DNA of 64,000 bases from an uncultured bacterium (lineage in GTDB: Bacteria; Cyanobacteriota; Vampirovibrionia; Gastranaerophilales; Gastranaerophilaceae), in assembly GCA_902765215.1 (NCBI GenBank), contig CACWZA010000003.1, forward strand, positions 1 through 64,000, written 5' to 3'. Positions within the stretch are counted from its first letter, which is position 1; every line of letters begins with the position of its first letter. This document shows positions 8,741-17,780 of this stretch, one piece after another. The notes beneath the pieces were generated by a model. The model was not told the origin of the DNA, made no database searches, and was given only the letters and a program-made list of their open reading frames with translations. The position numbers and the translations under genes were made by a program.

Positions 8741-10273
8741 ATGAAAGTACAGAACATTAACAATGCGCCATTTTATGGTGCAAAAATTCCTGCTACAAAA
8801 CAGGAACAACGTAATCACAACGCAAAAAATGTTAATGCAAACGTGATGTGCCCGGTCGCTAATGTCTTATGTGATAAAAACTACGGAATATTACAGGCTA
8901 AAGGAATATCTTTTAAGGGCGGCTTGCCTACAAAACCTATGAACGAGGTTTCTAAAAAGGTAAACAACCTGTTTAATATCGTAAAGTCAAACGATTTAAT
9001 CTTGACTGCACCATCTTACAAAGAAGCAATTGAATCATTAAAAGAAAATGTTGATAACTTCAAAACGGTTATTAAACGTGTATTCTATATTGAGGATAAG
9101 GCTCTTGACAGAACAATCGGGTTCAGAAAAAATCTTGCAGACAGAGAAGCTATAAACTTATCTACAGATCCGTTGATTATTAAAGACAAAAAGAACCAGA
9201 CAGGATTTCTCAAACAGGGTGAAATCGGATACCTGCAAGACGGAGATACAGTAAACTTCGGTAAGTATGGTGTAGACATACAGAGTCACGAAGAAACAAT
9301 ACTTCCAATAAAAGACTCGTTCACATTCTTTGTAGATTTAGACAAAGAAGTTGAGCCTAAAATTAAGGAAATCAACGAAAAATCGCTTTCTATGATGAAT
9401 GTTGAAAAGAAAGCAGAACCAAAAGAACGCAAAATTATGTTCGCTGATGTCGGAGGGATGGACAACACAATAAAAGAACTCAAAAAGAACATTCTTTTCC
9501 CTATGAAATATCCTGAAATCAAAAACGGGAAAAATATGAGAAAACAGGTTCTTCTATACGGGCCTCCGGGAACAGGTAAATCATACATAGCAGAAGCTTG
9601 CGCAAATGAAGCAGGTGCATGGTTTAAAAAGATTAACGCATCTCAGCTTGACTCAAAGTGGGTGGGCGAATCAGAAGAAAACTGGAGAAACCTGTTTGAT
9701 GAAGCAAGAAAAAATCAACCTGCATTGATTTTCATTGACGAAATTGATGCAATTGCAAAGAAAAGAACAGGCCAAGACCCTTATGGTGAAAAGACATTAA
9801 ACACTATCTTAGGGTTAATGAGTGATTCTGAAAAACGCGGTGATCAAATTTATATGATTGCGGCAACGAACAAACGCAATATGCTTGATGACGCTATGAC
9901 AAGAGCAGGCCGATTCGGTTTGGCTATTGAAGCACCGTCACCTGACCTCAAAGGAACGGGAGCAATATTTGATATCTACACAAAAACAGAACCTTTGTCT
10001 AAAGATTTGAACAAAGAAAAAATCGTAGACAAGTTATTCAAAGAAAAGGCTACAGGTTCAGATATCGCAGCAGCAGTAGAAGATGCAAGAAATTCGGCTA
10101 TGGAACGGGCTAAAATCTATGAAAAAATAGAGGAAGGCACTTACACACCTGAAGATCTTGAAAATGTTAAATTAACAAATGACGATTTTACTGTCGCTAT
10201 TGAAACCATGAAAAAGAATAAGCAATCTTCTGAGAGAAAACCCATCGGGTTTTTGAGTAGTCAATACAATTAA
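8741..10273 (+). CDS. AAA ATPase with a lineage-specific N-terminal extension
   Basis: A 510-residue protein. The C-terminal half is a classic AAA module: GPPGTGKS Walker A at about residue 274, ALIFIDEIDAIAKK Walker B near 327, the AATNK sensor-1 region and RAGRFG with arginine-finger-like residues. It is preceded by FADVGGMDNTIKELK, as in FtsH, Cdc48 and SpoVK relatives. The first 55 residues are low-complexity (NNAPFYGAKI, GISFKGG), and residues 70-220 form an unknown domain that may select substrates. There is no membrane segment and no protease domain, so it is a stand-alone unfoldase or disassembly motor rather than FtsH. It has its own promoter and terminator. The substrate is unknown. 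Confidence 0.85.
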   Translation: MKVQNINNAPFYGAKIPATKQEQRNHNAKNVNANVMCPVANVLCDKNYGILQAKGISFKGGLPTKPMNEVSKKVNNLFNIVKSNDLILTAPSYKEAIESLKENVDNFKTVIKRVFYIEDKALDRTIGFRKNLADREAINLSTDPLIIKDKKNQTGFLKQGEIGYLQDGDTVNFGKYGVDIQSHEETILPIKDSFTFFVDLDKEVEPKIKEINEKSLSMMNVEKKAEPKERKIMFADVGGMDNTIKELKKNILFPMKYPEIKNGKNMRKQVLLYGPPGTGKSYIAEACANEAGAWFKKINASQLDSKWVGESEENWRNLFDEARKNQPALIFIDEIDAIAKKRTGQDPYGEKTLNTILGLMSDSEKRGDQIYMIAATNKRNMLDDAMTRAGRFGLAIEAPSPDLKGTGAIFDIYTKTEPLSKDLNKEKIVDKLFKEKATGSDIAAAVEDARNSAMERAKIYEKIEEGTYTPEDLENVKLTNDDFTVAIETMKKNKQSSERKPIGFLSSQYN

Positions 10274-10294
10274 GCGAAAACTCATACTGAAATC

Positions 10295-10331
10295 AAGTCC
10301 TGCAACATTGACAGCACGCAGGACTTTTTTT
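10295..10331 (+). terminator. Terminator of the AAA gene
   Basis: A perfect 9-bp stem AAGTCCTGC / GCAGGACTT with a 14-base loop, followed by a T-run. Confidence 0.85.
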
Positions 10332-10363
10332 GTATATAATATAATTATAAATCGGAGAGATAT

Positions 10364-10804
10364 ATGATTAGAGATAAACTTAAACATTACAAAGAATACG
10401 ACAGATTGAGTTCAAGCATAAAAAAGGGGCTCGAATTTTTAGAAAAAGCAGATTTTGAAAACCTGCAAGACGGCAGACATGAACTGTCAGACACAGATTA
10501 TGTGAACATACAAACCTACACAACGAAAGCTGATGCAGATTTTGAAGCACACAGAGAATATATTGATATTCAATATATCATTTCAGGTCAAGAACAAATT
10601 GGAGTAACAAAGTACGAAAACTGTACAACTACAGTTCAATACGATCAGATGAAAGACATTGAATTTTTATCAGGTGAAGGAATTTACTTCCCGATAAAAG
10701 AAGGCGAATTTATGATTTTATACCCCGAAGATGCACACAAACCGTCAATAAGTATTGACACCCCGACAGAAGTTAGAAAAGCAGTGGTAAAAATAAAAAT
10801 ATAA
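10364..10804 (+). CDS. YhcH/YjgK/YiaL family cupin-like protein
   Basis: A 146-residue protein of the DUF386 family (YhcH, EbgC and TabA in Enterobacteria). Characteristic stretches are QTYTTKADADFEAHREYIDIQYI, here residues 46-68 with the metal-ligand-like E and H, and a C-terminal LYPEDAHKPSI that provides the second histidine. Members are linked to sialic acid or other sugar catabolism and to biofilm control in E. coli. No sugar-catabolic gene is adjacent here, so the specific role is open. Its stop codon abuts the stop of the convergent gene with no gap. Confidence 0.85.
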   Translation: MIRDKLKHYKEYDRLSSSIKKGLEFLEKADFENLQDGRHELSDTDYVNIQTYTTKADADFEAHREYIDIQYIISGQEQIGVTKYENCTTTVQYDQMKDIEFLSGEGIYFPIKEGEFMILYPEDAHKPSISIDTPTEVRKAVVKIKI

Positions 10805-11449
10805 CTACTTCATACAAGGGAATATAAAAATATTACCTTCAACATCTCTCCAGCGGATATAACCTGTTGTTGTGTTGCCCATTAAATCAAGAACAGAAAC
10901 AAGCATCCAAACACCTTCAACAGATGTCAAATGAATAAATTTCGGCCTTGAGAGCTGACCTAAAACCTGTGCATTATCATCAGGATTGGAAAAGATACCT
11001 GTAATAACAGGACTTTCAGGTTTTAAAAGAGCAAGTCCGTATTTTCTGCCATATAAATTATAAAAGTTCACCCAAGGCATAAACTGAAAATCGTCATTTT
11101 TGAAAACCCAACCCTTTAAACCTTTTGTCTTATCATATATAACCTGTACCCATTCTTCATCATCAGATGTATCGGTTACATAGAGATAACCAAGTTCTTT
11201 TTCGGGAACAAGCACCGCAAACATACAGTCATTTTTCAAACCGACTAACTTAGAATAATCAATCGGTCTTTCAAGTATAACCTCAGATTTTTTATCAGGT
11301 TTTGAATAGATAACAAGGTTCTTATCAGCCTGATACACCCCTATTGTGGTATTTGGGATATCAGAAGTATTTACAGGCACAACATTTGCAAATGTAATTC
11401 CTGCTAAAACCAATACTGTAAATAAACCAATAATCAGCTTTTTCAACAT
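10805..11449 (-). CDS. Exported protein with bacterial SH3-like domain
   Basis: A 214-residue protein. The N-terminus LKKLIIGLFTVLVLAGITFA is a signal peptide with likely cleavage after TFA. The rest is beta-rich, with a DKNLVIYSKPDKKSEVI segment followed by WVQVIYDKTKGLKGWV, the pattern of SH3b-type domains that bind peptidoglycan or act in the envelope. The reading frame could begin at GTG 11455, directly behind the pheT stop, but ATG 11449 has AGGTGA upstream and gives the cleaner signal peptide. It is translationally coupled to pheT. The role is unknown; the domain call is from pattern only. Confidence 0.6.
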   Translation of the reverse strand: MLKKLIIGLFTVLVLAGITFANVVPVNTSDIPNTTIGVYQADKNLVIYSKPDKKSEVILERPIDYSKLVGLKNDCMFAVLVPEKELGYLYVTDTSDDEEWVQVIYDKTKGLKGWVFKNDDFQFMPWVNFYNLYGRKYGLALLKPESPVITGIFSNPDDNAQVLGQLSRPKFIHLTSVEGVWMLVSVLDLMGNTTTGYIRWRDVEGNIFIFPCMK

Positions 11450-11455
11450 ATTCAC

Positions 11456-13936
11456 CTATTCTCTGAACGATACTTCAGCAAATGATTTTTTGAGTACTGA
11501 ACGAACATTCGCCATTTGCGCTTCAACAGTTTCATCTGTCAGGGTAGCATTAGGATCCTGCATTTTTATTCTGAACGCAACACTCTTAAAGCCGTCCTGA
11601 ACATGTTCGCCCTGATACACATCAAAGATTTCACAACCGTTGAAGAGATTGCCGAGGACACCTTTCTGAATAACCTTTTCAATTTCTGTATAAGATACAT
11701 CCTCAGGAATAATTAATGCCAAATCTCTCTGAACTTCAGGGAATTGAGGCAGTTTTTTATATCTTACAGTTTTTTCATTAACGGCAGAAATAGCCAAATC
11801 TAAGTCCAGTTTAAACAAGAACGCTTCTTGTTTAAATTTAAGCTTATCTCTCAGCTCAGGGTTTATCTGACCGTAGTAACCGATAACCTCAGGCTGTTTA
11901 CCCAACAGCATCATAACCGCAGTTCTGTATGGGTGAAGTGCTCTGTGCGAATCTTTAAGAGGTGATTCAGAAAGCGAAACAACCTTGATTCGTTTAGCAA
12001 TTCCAAGTTCATCCAACAACTTATCAATAATACCTTTTACAGTATAGAAATCGGTTTTCTGAGCGTCTTCCCACTTAGAATTTTCAATCTCACCCATCAA
12101 CACACCTGCAACGCATTGATTTTCTTTAACGCCAGCATTTTTCATATCAGCATTACCCGTTTTGATATAAGTTTTGCCGATTTCATAGCCCCAGAATACT
12201 TTTTGACCGTTGTCATAATTGTATTTAAGAACATTCAGCATATTTGCAGCCATTGTCTGACGGAGCATTGTAAACTCTTCACTTTGCGGATGTTCAACTT
12301 CAACAACATTTTCTTCATCATAAGTCATATCATACTGCTTCAAGAGTGGTTTACCAATCAAAGATGTTGTAACCATTTCATTCAAACCGCAGGAACGAAG
12401 AACATCATGAACCTTTTGTTTAATAGTTTCTTCAACTGTAATATCAGGAGTACCTGTCTTACTCGGAAGAGTAGGTGCAATCTTATCATAACCGTTAATT
12501 CTTGCCACTTCTTCAATTAAATCAACTTCTCTTGTAACATCATTTGCTCTGAAAGACGGAACTTTATATTTTGCAGCAATTTCATTACCGCCCAAATATT
12601 CAAACCCCAATCTTTCAAGAATTTCATTACTTCTTGAAGCTTCAATTGTACAGCCGAGCAACTTTGAAACCTGATTATAACGCAGGGTTATCTCAGGGGT
12701 TTCAATTTTATTTGTGCCTGTTTCAACTATACCTTCAATTTTTGCATCAGCATAATCAACCAACAACTGCATTGCACGCATAAGTCCCGGTTTAACTGCT
12801 TCAATATCAACACCGTGTTCAAAACGCGCACTTGCTTCTGATCTGTACCCGATACTTCTTGCACTTTTTCTTGTTGTCGGCGCAGGGAAATATGCTGCCT
12901 CTAATGCAATATTCTTTGTATTTTCATCAACTTCTGAATTAGCACCGCCAAAGACACCGCCTACACAAACACCTTCAGTTTCGGTTGAAATAAGAACGGT
13001 ATCTCTTGTACAAATTCTTTCTTCTTCATCAAGTGTGATGATTTTTTCGCCGTCATTTGCGCGTCTTACACATAAATAATTACCGATTTTATCAAAATCA
13101 AATGCGTGTAACGGAGTACCATATTCAAGCAATACATAGTTTGTAATATCGACAACATTGTTAATTGCTCTTATACCTGATGCAATAAGTCTTTTTTGCA
13201 TCCAGTCAGGAGAAGGTTTAATAACCAAATCTTTCAATAAACCGATTGAATAGAATTTACAGACATCATCGTCTTTAATCTCAACCTTAAATGCATCAGT
13301 TGAAAAATCTTTTGTTGGTTGCAAATAAGAGAATTTTAGCGGTCTGTTAAAGATTGCAGACAATTCTCTTGCAATACCGACAACAGAGAATTGGTCACCT
13401 CTGTTTGCAGTCGGTGCAACATTTAATACTACATCTTTTTCAAACCCTAACAATTCTTCAACATCTACCCCGATTTGAACATTAGGGAAGATTCTGTTGA
13501 GAATCAAAATTCCATCTTCTTCCTGATAGTTTCTGTCAGCAACACCGAGTTCATCATCAGAACAGAGCATACCTTCTGAATCTACCCCTCTTATTTTTGC
13601 AGGAGTAAGAGTAAACTGTTCACCCGTGTGACGGTCTAACACTTTACTGCCAACAGATGCATAAGGAATAATCTGACCTTCTGCGATATTTTGACCGCCG
13701 CAAACAACAGTTTTTAAACCTGAACCGTTATTGATGGTTACAAGGTGCAATTTATCAGCATTCGGGTGTTGATCAATCTTTTCGATACGGGCAGTAACAA
13801 TGTTTGTGAATTGAGCCTTAACTTCCTCAACTTCTTCAACCTCTAACCCGCTCACAGTAAGCTCATGCGCTATTTGTTCAACCTTTAAATCTGATAAATC
13901 AACCAGTTCATTTAACCAATTTATTGAAACCTTCAT
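11456..13936 (-). CDS. pheT: Phenylalanyl-tRNA synthetase beta subunit
   Basis: An 826-residue subunit of the tetrameric PheRS. From the N-terminus it shows MKVSINWLNELVDL, the tRNA-binding OB fold (FTNIVTARIEKIDQHPNADKL), the B3/B4 editing domain region, the B5 domain (EITLRYNQVSKLLGC, then IEEVARINGYDKI) and the C-terminal ferredoxin-like anticodon-binding domain (PQFPEVQRDLALI to VAFRIKMQDPNATLTDETV). The length is normal. pheS is not in the neighbourhood, so the two subunit genes are separated in this genome or pheS lies elsewhere. The gene faces pgeF across 93 bases that contain the palindrome AAACATGTTT (13981-13990). Confidence 0.97.
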   Translation of the reverse strand: MKVSINWLNELVDLSDLKVEQIAHELTVSGLEVEEVEEVKAQFTNIVTARIEKIDQHPNADKLHLVTINNGSGLKTVVCGGQNIAEGQIIPYASVGSKVLDRHTGEQFTLTPAKIRGVDSEGMLCSDDELGVADRNYQEEDGILILNRIFPNVQIGVDVEELLGFEKDVVLNVAPTANRGDQFSVVGIARELSAIFNRPLKFSYLQPTKDFSTDAFKVEIKDDDVCKFYSIGLLKDLVIKPSPDWMQKRLIASGIRAINNVVDITNYVLLEYGTPLHAFDFDKIGNYLCVRRANDGEKIITLDEEERICTRDTVLISTETEGVCVGGVFGGANSEVDENTKNIALEAAYFPAPTTRKSARSIGYRSEASARFEHGVDIEAVKPGLMRAMQLLVDYADAKIEGIVETGTNKIETPEITLRYNQVSKLLGCTIEASRSNEILERLGFEYLGGNEIAAKYKVPSFRANDVTREVDLIEEVARINGYDKIAPTLPSKTGTPDITVEETIKQKVHDVLRSCGLNEMVTTSLIGKPLLKQYDMTYDEENVVEVEHPQSEEFTMLRQTMAANMLNVLKYNYDNGQKVFWGYEIGKTYIKTGNADMKNAGVKENQCVAGVLMGEIENSKWEDAQKTDFYTVKGIIDKLLDELGIAKRIKVVSLSESPLKDSHRALHPYRTAVMMLLGKQPEVIGYYGQINPELRDKLKFKQEAFLFKLDLDLAISAVNEKTVRYKKLPQFPEVQRDLALIIPEDVSYTEIEKVIQKGVLGNLFNGCEIFDVYQGEHVQDGFKSVAFRIKMQDPNATLTDETVEAQMANVRSVLKKSFAEVSFRE

Positions 13937-14029
13937 ATTATTCCTTTCTATCCCTGTCTTCTTTGATATAATTTTACTTCAAACATGTTTAAATGTGAAC
14001 AGAAATATTATTTGATGTATATTTAAAAT

Positions 14030-14743
14030 ATGTTCAGAGAAAAAAAGACAGATACGGGTTTAGTATATTATTCCGACTTACTCAACGGAATTGAGCACTA
14101 TTTTACAACAAGAGAGAGTAATGTCGAGGACAATTTTGACGGCTGGTGCAAGTATTTAGGTATTGATGACACGAGCTTTATCCATCCGACTCAAACCCAT
14201 ACACCGAACATACAAACGGCTGTGATTGGTGTTTCAGACTATCCCGATACTGATTCATTGATTCTCAATAACCACAATCAGGCAATCTATCTGCGATTTG
14301 CAGACTGCACCCCCGTAATTATATACGACAAGAAAGCAAACATCGGGGCGATTGCACACGCAGGCTGGAGAGGAACAGTTGAAGGAATTGTGCCAAAAAC
14401 AGTAAATAAAATGAGGGAATTAACTAATTCAGATATCAATGATTACTATATAGCAATAGGGCCCGCCATAGGTCAATGCTGCTATCAGGTTGGGGAAGAA
14501 GTGATTACCGCAGTTAAAAAATCAGTAAAAGATGAATCTAATCTCATAACCCCGGACAACAGAATAGATTTAAAAGGAGTCAACGCAAGACAACTGACAG
14601 AAATCGGAATACCCGAAGAAAACATTGATATCTGTCCTTTCTGTACCTCATGCAGAAGCGATTTATTCTATTCCTACAGAAAAGAAAACGGAACGGACAA
14701 AAGACATAATGCAATAATCAAACTAAAAAGAGCAACCGCATAG
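14030..14743 (+). CDS. pgeF: Peptidoglycan editing factor / YfiH-type multicopper-like enzyme
   Basis: A 237-residue DUF152 (YfiH/PgeF) protein. The metal-binding residues are visible: His in HPTQTH, Cys in RFADCTPV and His in AHAGWRGTVEG, plus GPAIGQCCYQVG and the late FCTSCRSDLFYSYR motif. Family members act as purine nucleoside phosphorylase/adenosine deaminase-like or laccase-like enzymes, and in E. coli PgeF edits mis-incorporated L-Ser in muropeptide precursors. It is monocistronic: it starts 93 bases from the divergent pheT and ends in a strong bidirectional terminator. Confidence 0.9.
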   Translation: MFREKKTDTGLVYYSDLLNGIEHYFTTRESNVEDNFDGWCKYLGIDDTSFIHPTQTHTPNIQTAVIGVSDYPDTDSLILNNHNQAIYLRFADCTPVIIYDKKANIGAIAHAGWRGTVEGIVPKTVNKMRELTNSDINDYYIAIGPAIGQCCYQVGEEVITAVKKSVKDESNLITPDNRIDLKGVNARQLTEIGIPEENIDICPFCTSCRSDLFYSYRKENGTDKRHNAIIKLKRATA

Positions 14744-14757
14744 CGATTGCTCTTTTT
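14725..14757. terminator. Bidirectional terminator between pgeF and the RTX-like gene
   Basis: A perfect 11-bp stem AAAAAGAGCAA / TTGCTCTTTTT gives a U-run on both strands. It overlaps the pgeF stop codon and lies 15 bases past the stop of the convergent gene. Confidence 0.85.
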
Positions 14758-14771
14758 ATAAAAAATCGATA

Positions 14772-17651
14772 TTAGTTGTTTGAAAATACCGCAACTAAAT
14801 CTATGTTTTCACTTGTATCTGCAGGATTAACGATATCTGCAATACCGTTATTAACCCCTGCATCAGCCCACTGTGCAACTTCAGAATTTATCTGTGCATA
14901 AATATAACTGTTTGCCGCACATGATTGTGAATTTAATGTTATAACCTCATTTAATTGACTGGAAACAAGCGTCTGAACATTTGTTTCAGAGTTATTTGTT
15001 CCTTTAATTTTGATACTTAAAGGATTATCTAAATAATTTTGAAGAACAATTCTGTCGTTTTTATTACCGCTGTTATAATAAATAGCGACAGTTTTTGCAT
15101 TATCCTTATCTTTCTCAACCGTTAAATCAGCAGTATTAACATCAGAGAAAATAATTGTATCTTTTCCTGATTCAGAAAAAATGTAATCGATTCCGTTACC
15201 TTTTGAGAAATTATAGATATTTTTTCCTTCCTTACCTGAATATATTTCAGTTCCTGAAGTATTTGTCAAAAATTCGTCGTTATATTTAGTACCGACATAT
15301 TGATTGAAGCCATGTACTTCTGTTGAAGTTTTGACTGTAATATAGTTAATGTAATCTTTTTCTATTGAATAAACATTATTATCATCCTTCAGCATAAACT
15401 TAGTGACTTTATTCTTTTCTGTACTGTCGGTATTATAATAATCTTTTACGACAACAACATTATTTGTGGCATCTGAAGTTCCACCGTTATAGTTTATAAT
15501 AAGGTCGCCTGATGTTGTTTTGTACAATTTCAAATCGCTCATAACAGACTCATTGAATTTCAGAATGTCATTATAAGAGTCCGTTCCTTTAGCATATATA
15601 TAGTCTCTGCCATCCTCTTTATTAAAGACATAGGTATTAGTTCCATTAAATTCGATTATTCTATCATCGCCTTTGCCTGCAGTAATTGTGTCATTGCCGT
15701 TCCCGCCAGCTATAATATCCGTTTTTGTTGTACCGCTGATATTCCCGTCGGCAAGTATAAAACCAGGCCCATTAACAAGCGAGAAGGTCTTTTTATCAGC
15801 CGTAACAACCTGAACATCTGTTCTTGTCTTAAAGAAATCATCAATGTAAATTTTGTCATTGTCAGAATATCTAAGTACAAGTTTGTTATCCTCAACTGAT
15901 GATTTTATATCAGCAATATTAACATCAGAAAATTTTATAACATCCTGACCTGATGTTGAAACAATATGATCAACTCCGTCACCTGCTTTAAAGATATATG
16001 TGTTTGCACCTACATTACCTGTGAGAGTTGCATTACCTGCAGAATTAAAGATAATATCATTACCGTTAGAGCCTGTGATATCACCCGTACCTGTATATAC
16101 AGATTCAGTTGCATTATGAGAATCGGCAAGAATAACGCTACCGCTCTTTGCTGCCTGACCTTTCAGAGTAATTGTATCCTCACCGTTCACAATAACAATG
16201 TCATTTCCTGACTGAGTAACGCTCAATTTAGTAACATCCTCAGCAACAAAAGATAATTTAACACCGTTAGAAACAGAATTAATTGTATAGTTTTTACCCT
16301 GTTCAATTGCCAAATCTGATGTAACAGACTCTTTGACAACATCAGTTTCGTCTGTTGAAGGGATGACGACTTGTTTATTTCTGGCTGCCTCTAAATCATA
16401 TTCACCATCTTTTGTTTTTATTTTCTTTGCTGATGATATAACCTTATTACCTTTCCCAAAATAATTTTTTAAAGTTAGTTTATCATTATTGCCATAACTA
16501 ATAATCAGGTTTTTCCCGCTCACATCAAAATTGATATCTTTTAAATTGATACCATAGAAATGAAGTATGTCACTTCCCTTACCGGAATAGAATGTATCTG
16601 TGCCATCGCCTGCCGAGAAAACAAATGTATTATTACCTGATACACCATAGAGATTGTCTTTCCCTTCCCCGCCTTCAATAGTATCATCACCAGCGCCGCC
16701 TTTTATAGTATCGTTGTAATCAGAGCCGACAATAATATCGAAACCTGCACCACCGTTAATAGTTAAACCTGTTCCTTTTTTCAGATTAGTTGCCTTAGAT
16801 AAACCGCTTGCATCAATATTATCCGCTAGAGCAGAACCCGTATAAGATTTTTTAACTGTTTTACCTGCTTCAAAATAATTTTTTGCCGTATACTGCGGCA
16901 TCAATGCCTGATTAGCAAGGTTATAACCATCTATACGAACAGTTGCACCCAAATCTTTTGCATAATAATTCTTCAGAATAATTTTGTTTTCTGTTCCGTC
17001 AGCTTTTGATGAAGTGACTACCAAATCTTTTTTATTATTTGCAACAGAACAATTGATATCACAGCCTTCCAAAACACCCTGAAACTTAATATCAAGAGTT
17101 TCACCCTTTGTAAGTTTTACCGTATCAATTCCGAATGTATCAGAATTATATATAAGGGTGTTTTTACCCAAACCGCCTGTAATAGTGTCATTATATTGTG
17201 TTCCGATAACAATATCAGAGCCCTTTTTCGCGTTTATAGTCAGGCCTTTATTTTTGCTTTTAGATACATACCCTGATTGTGAGGCATCAATATAATCATT
17301 ATAATCGGTTACACCAGTTATAGAGGTCTTTTTATAAGTTTTAACGGTATTTGCTGTGTTATCAACCAAATTGTTTTTAATGATATCAACGTACTGATAT
17401 GATGATGTTCTGCCCTCAACTTTGTAATCAAACTTTATTGAGGTTATATTACCGTAATCAGATAACCTTAAACCTTTTGACCCGTCAGAATTGGTTATAA
17501 GCAGGTTCCCATCAACTATGCTAAACTTTAATTTTGCAATTTCATCAGCAGACGTAATTTCACTCATCAATATAGCAGTCTTACCTCTTGCCGATACAGC
17601 ATTTGTATAACTAGTCTGCAAATCCATAACCAAGTCTTTTTTTGACGCCAT
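14772..17651 (-). CDS. Large RTX-like calcium-binding repeat protein, probable type I secretion substrate
   Basis: A 959-residue protein with no N-terminal signal peptide. Nonapeptide repeats of the haemolysin type appear in several blocks: KGGAGDDTIEGGEGKDNLYG (about residues 318-337), AGGNGNDTITAGKGDDRI and TGGLGKNTLIYN. Each block leads into a larger repeated unit of the form N-T-F/Y-V-F-x-x-G-D-G-x-D, then D-I-L-x-F and a D-K-I/L-x-x-x-x-Y/F-F strand; I count about five or six such units. The acidic C-terminus ends in hydrophobic LVAVFSNN, as expected of an uncleaved type I secretion signal. GGGGGAT provides a strong ribosome binding site. Probable role: secreted adhesin or surface matrix protein stabilised by calcium. 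No dedicated ABC secretion genes are adjacent. Confidence 0.8.
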   Translation of the reverse strand: MASKKDLVMDLQTSYTNAVSARGKTAILMSEITSADEIAKLKFSIVDGNLLITNSDGSKGLRLSDYGNITSIKFDYKVEGRTSSYQYVDIIKNNLVDNTANTVKTYKKTSITGVTDYNDYIDASQSGYVSKSKNKGLTINAKKGSDIVIGTQYNDTITGGLGKNTLIYNSDTFGIDTVKLTKGETLDIKFQGVLEGCDINCSVANNKKDLVVTSSKADGTENKIILKNYYAKDLGATVRIDGYNLANQALMPQYTAKNYFEAGKTVKKSYTGSALADNIDASGLSKATNLKKGTGLTINGGAGFDIIVGSDYNDTIKGGAGDDTIEGGEGKDNLYGVSGNNTFVFSAGDGTDTFYSGKGSDILHFYGINLKDINFDVSGKNLIISYGNNDKLTLKNYFGKGNKVISSAKKIKTKDGEYDLEAARNKQVVIPSTDETDVVKESVTSDLAIEQGKNYTINSVSNGVKLSFVAEDVTKLSVTQSGNDIVIVNGEDTITLKGQAAKSGSVILADSHNATESVYTGTGDITGSNGNDIIFNSAGNATLTGNVGANTYIFKAGDGVDHIVSTSGQDVIKFSDVNIADIKSSVEDNKLVLRYSDNDKIYIDDFFKTRTDVQVVTADKKTFSLVNGPGFILADGNISGTTKTDIIAGGNGNDTITAGKGDDRIIEFNGTNTYVFNKEDGRDYIYAKGTDSYNDILKFNESVMSDLKLYKTTSGDLIINYNGGTSDATNNVVVVKDYYNTDSTEKNKVTKFMLKDDNNVYSIEKDYINYITVKTSTEVHGFNQYVGTKYNDEFLTNTSGTEIYSGKEGKNIYNFSKGNGIDYIFSESGKDTIIFSDVNTADLTVEKDKDNAKTVAIYYNSGNKNDRIVLQNYLDNPLSIKIKGTNNSETNVQTLVSSQLNEVITLNSQSCAANSYIYAQINSEVAQWADAGVNNGIADIVNPADTSENIDLVAVFSNN

Positions 17652-17725
17652 AATATCCCCCTATTATAAAATCCGAAACGTAGTGTTTAACATAATTAAT
17701 CATACCACATCAAAAATAATGGTAT

Positions 17726-17762
17726 AAAAAAAAGAACGCCATTTGAGAAACAAACGGCGAAC
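17726..17762 (-). terminator. Terminator of the pyrH-to-mlaD operon
   Basis: On the minus strand GCCGTTTG-TTTCT-CAAATGGC (one G-U pair) is followed by a run of eight T. It lies 18 bases after the mlaD stop. Confidence 0.85.
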
Positions 17763-17780
17763 TTTTTTACAAGATAAAAC

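Noticed and set aside
12116-12520. 134-codon frame antisense to pheT
   Set aside because: Lies wholly inside a well-supported core gene and has no domain or ribosome binding site.
13981-13990. AAACATGTTT palindrome between pheT and pgeF
   Set aside because: A 10-bp palindrome is expected by chance in AT-rich DNA and has no partner site; too weak to call an operator.
15966-16211. Open frame antisense to the RTX-like gene
   Set aside because: Shadow of the repeat-rich coding strand; no start signal.
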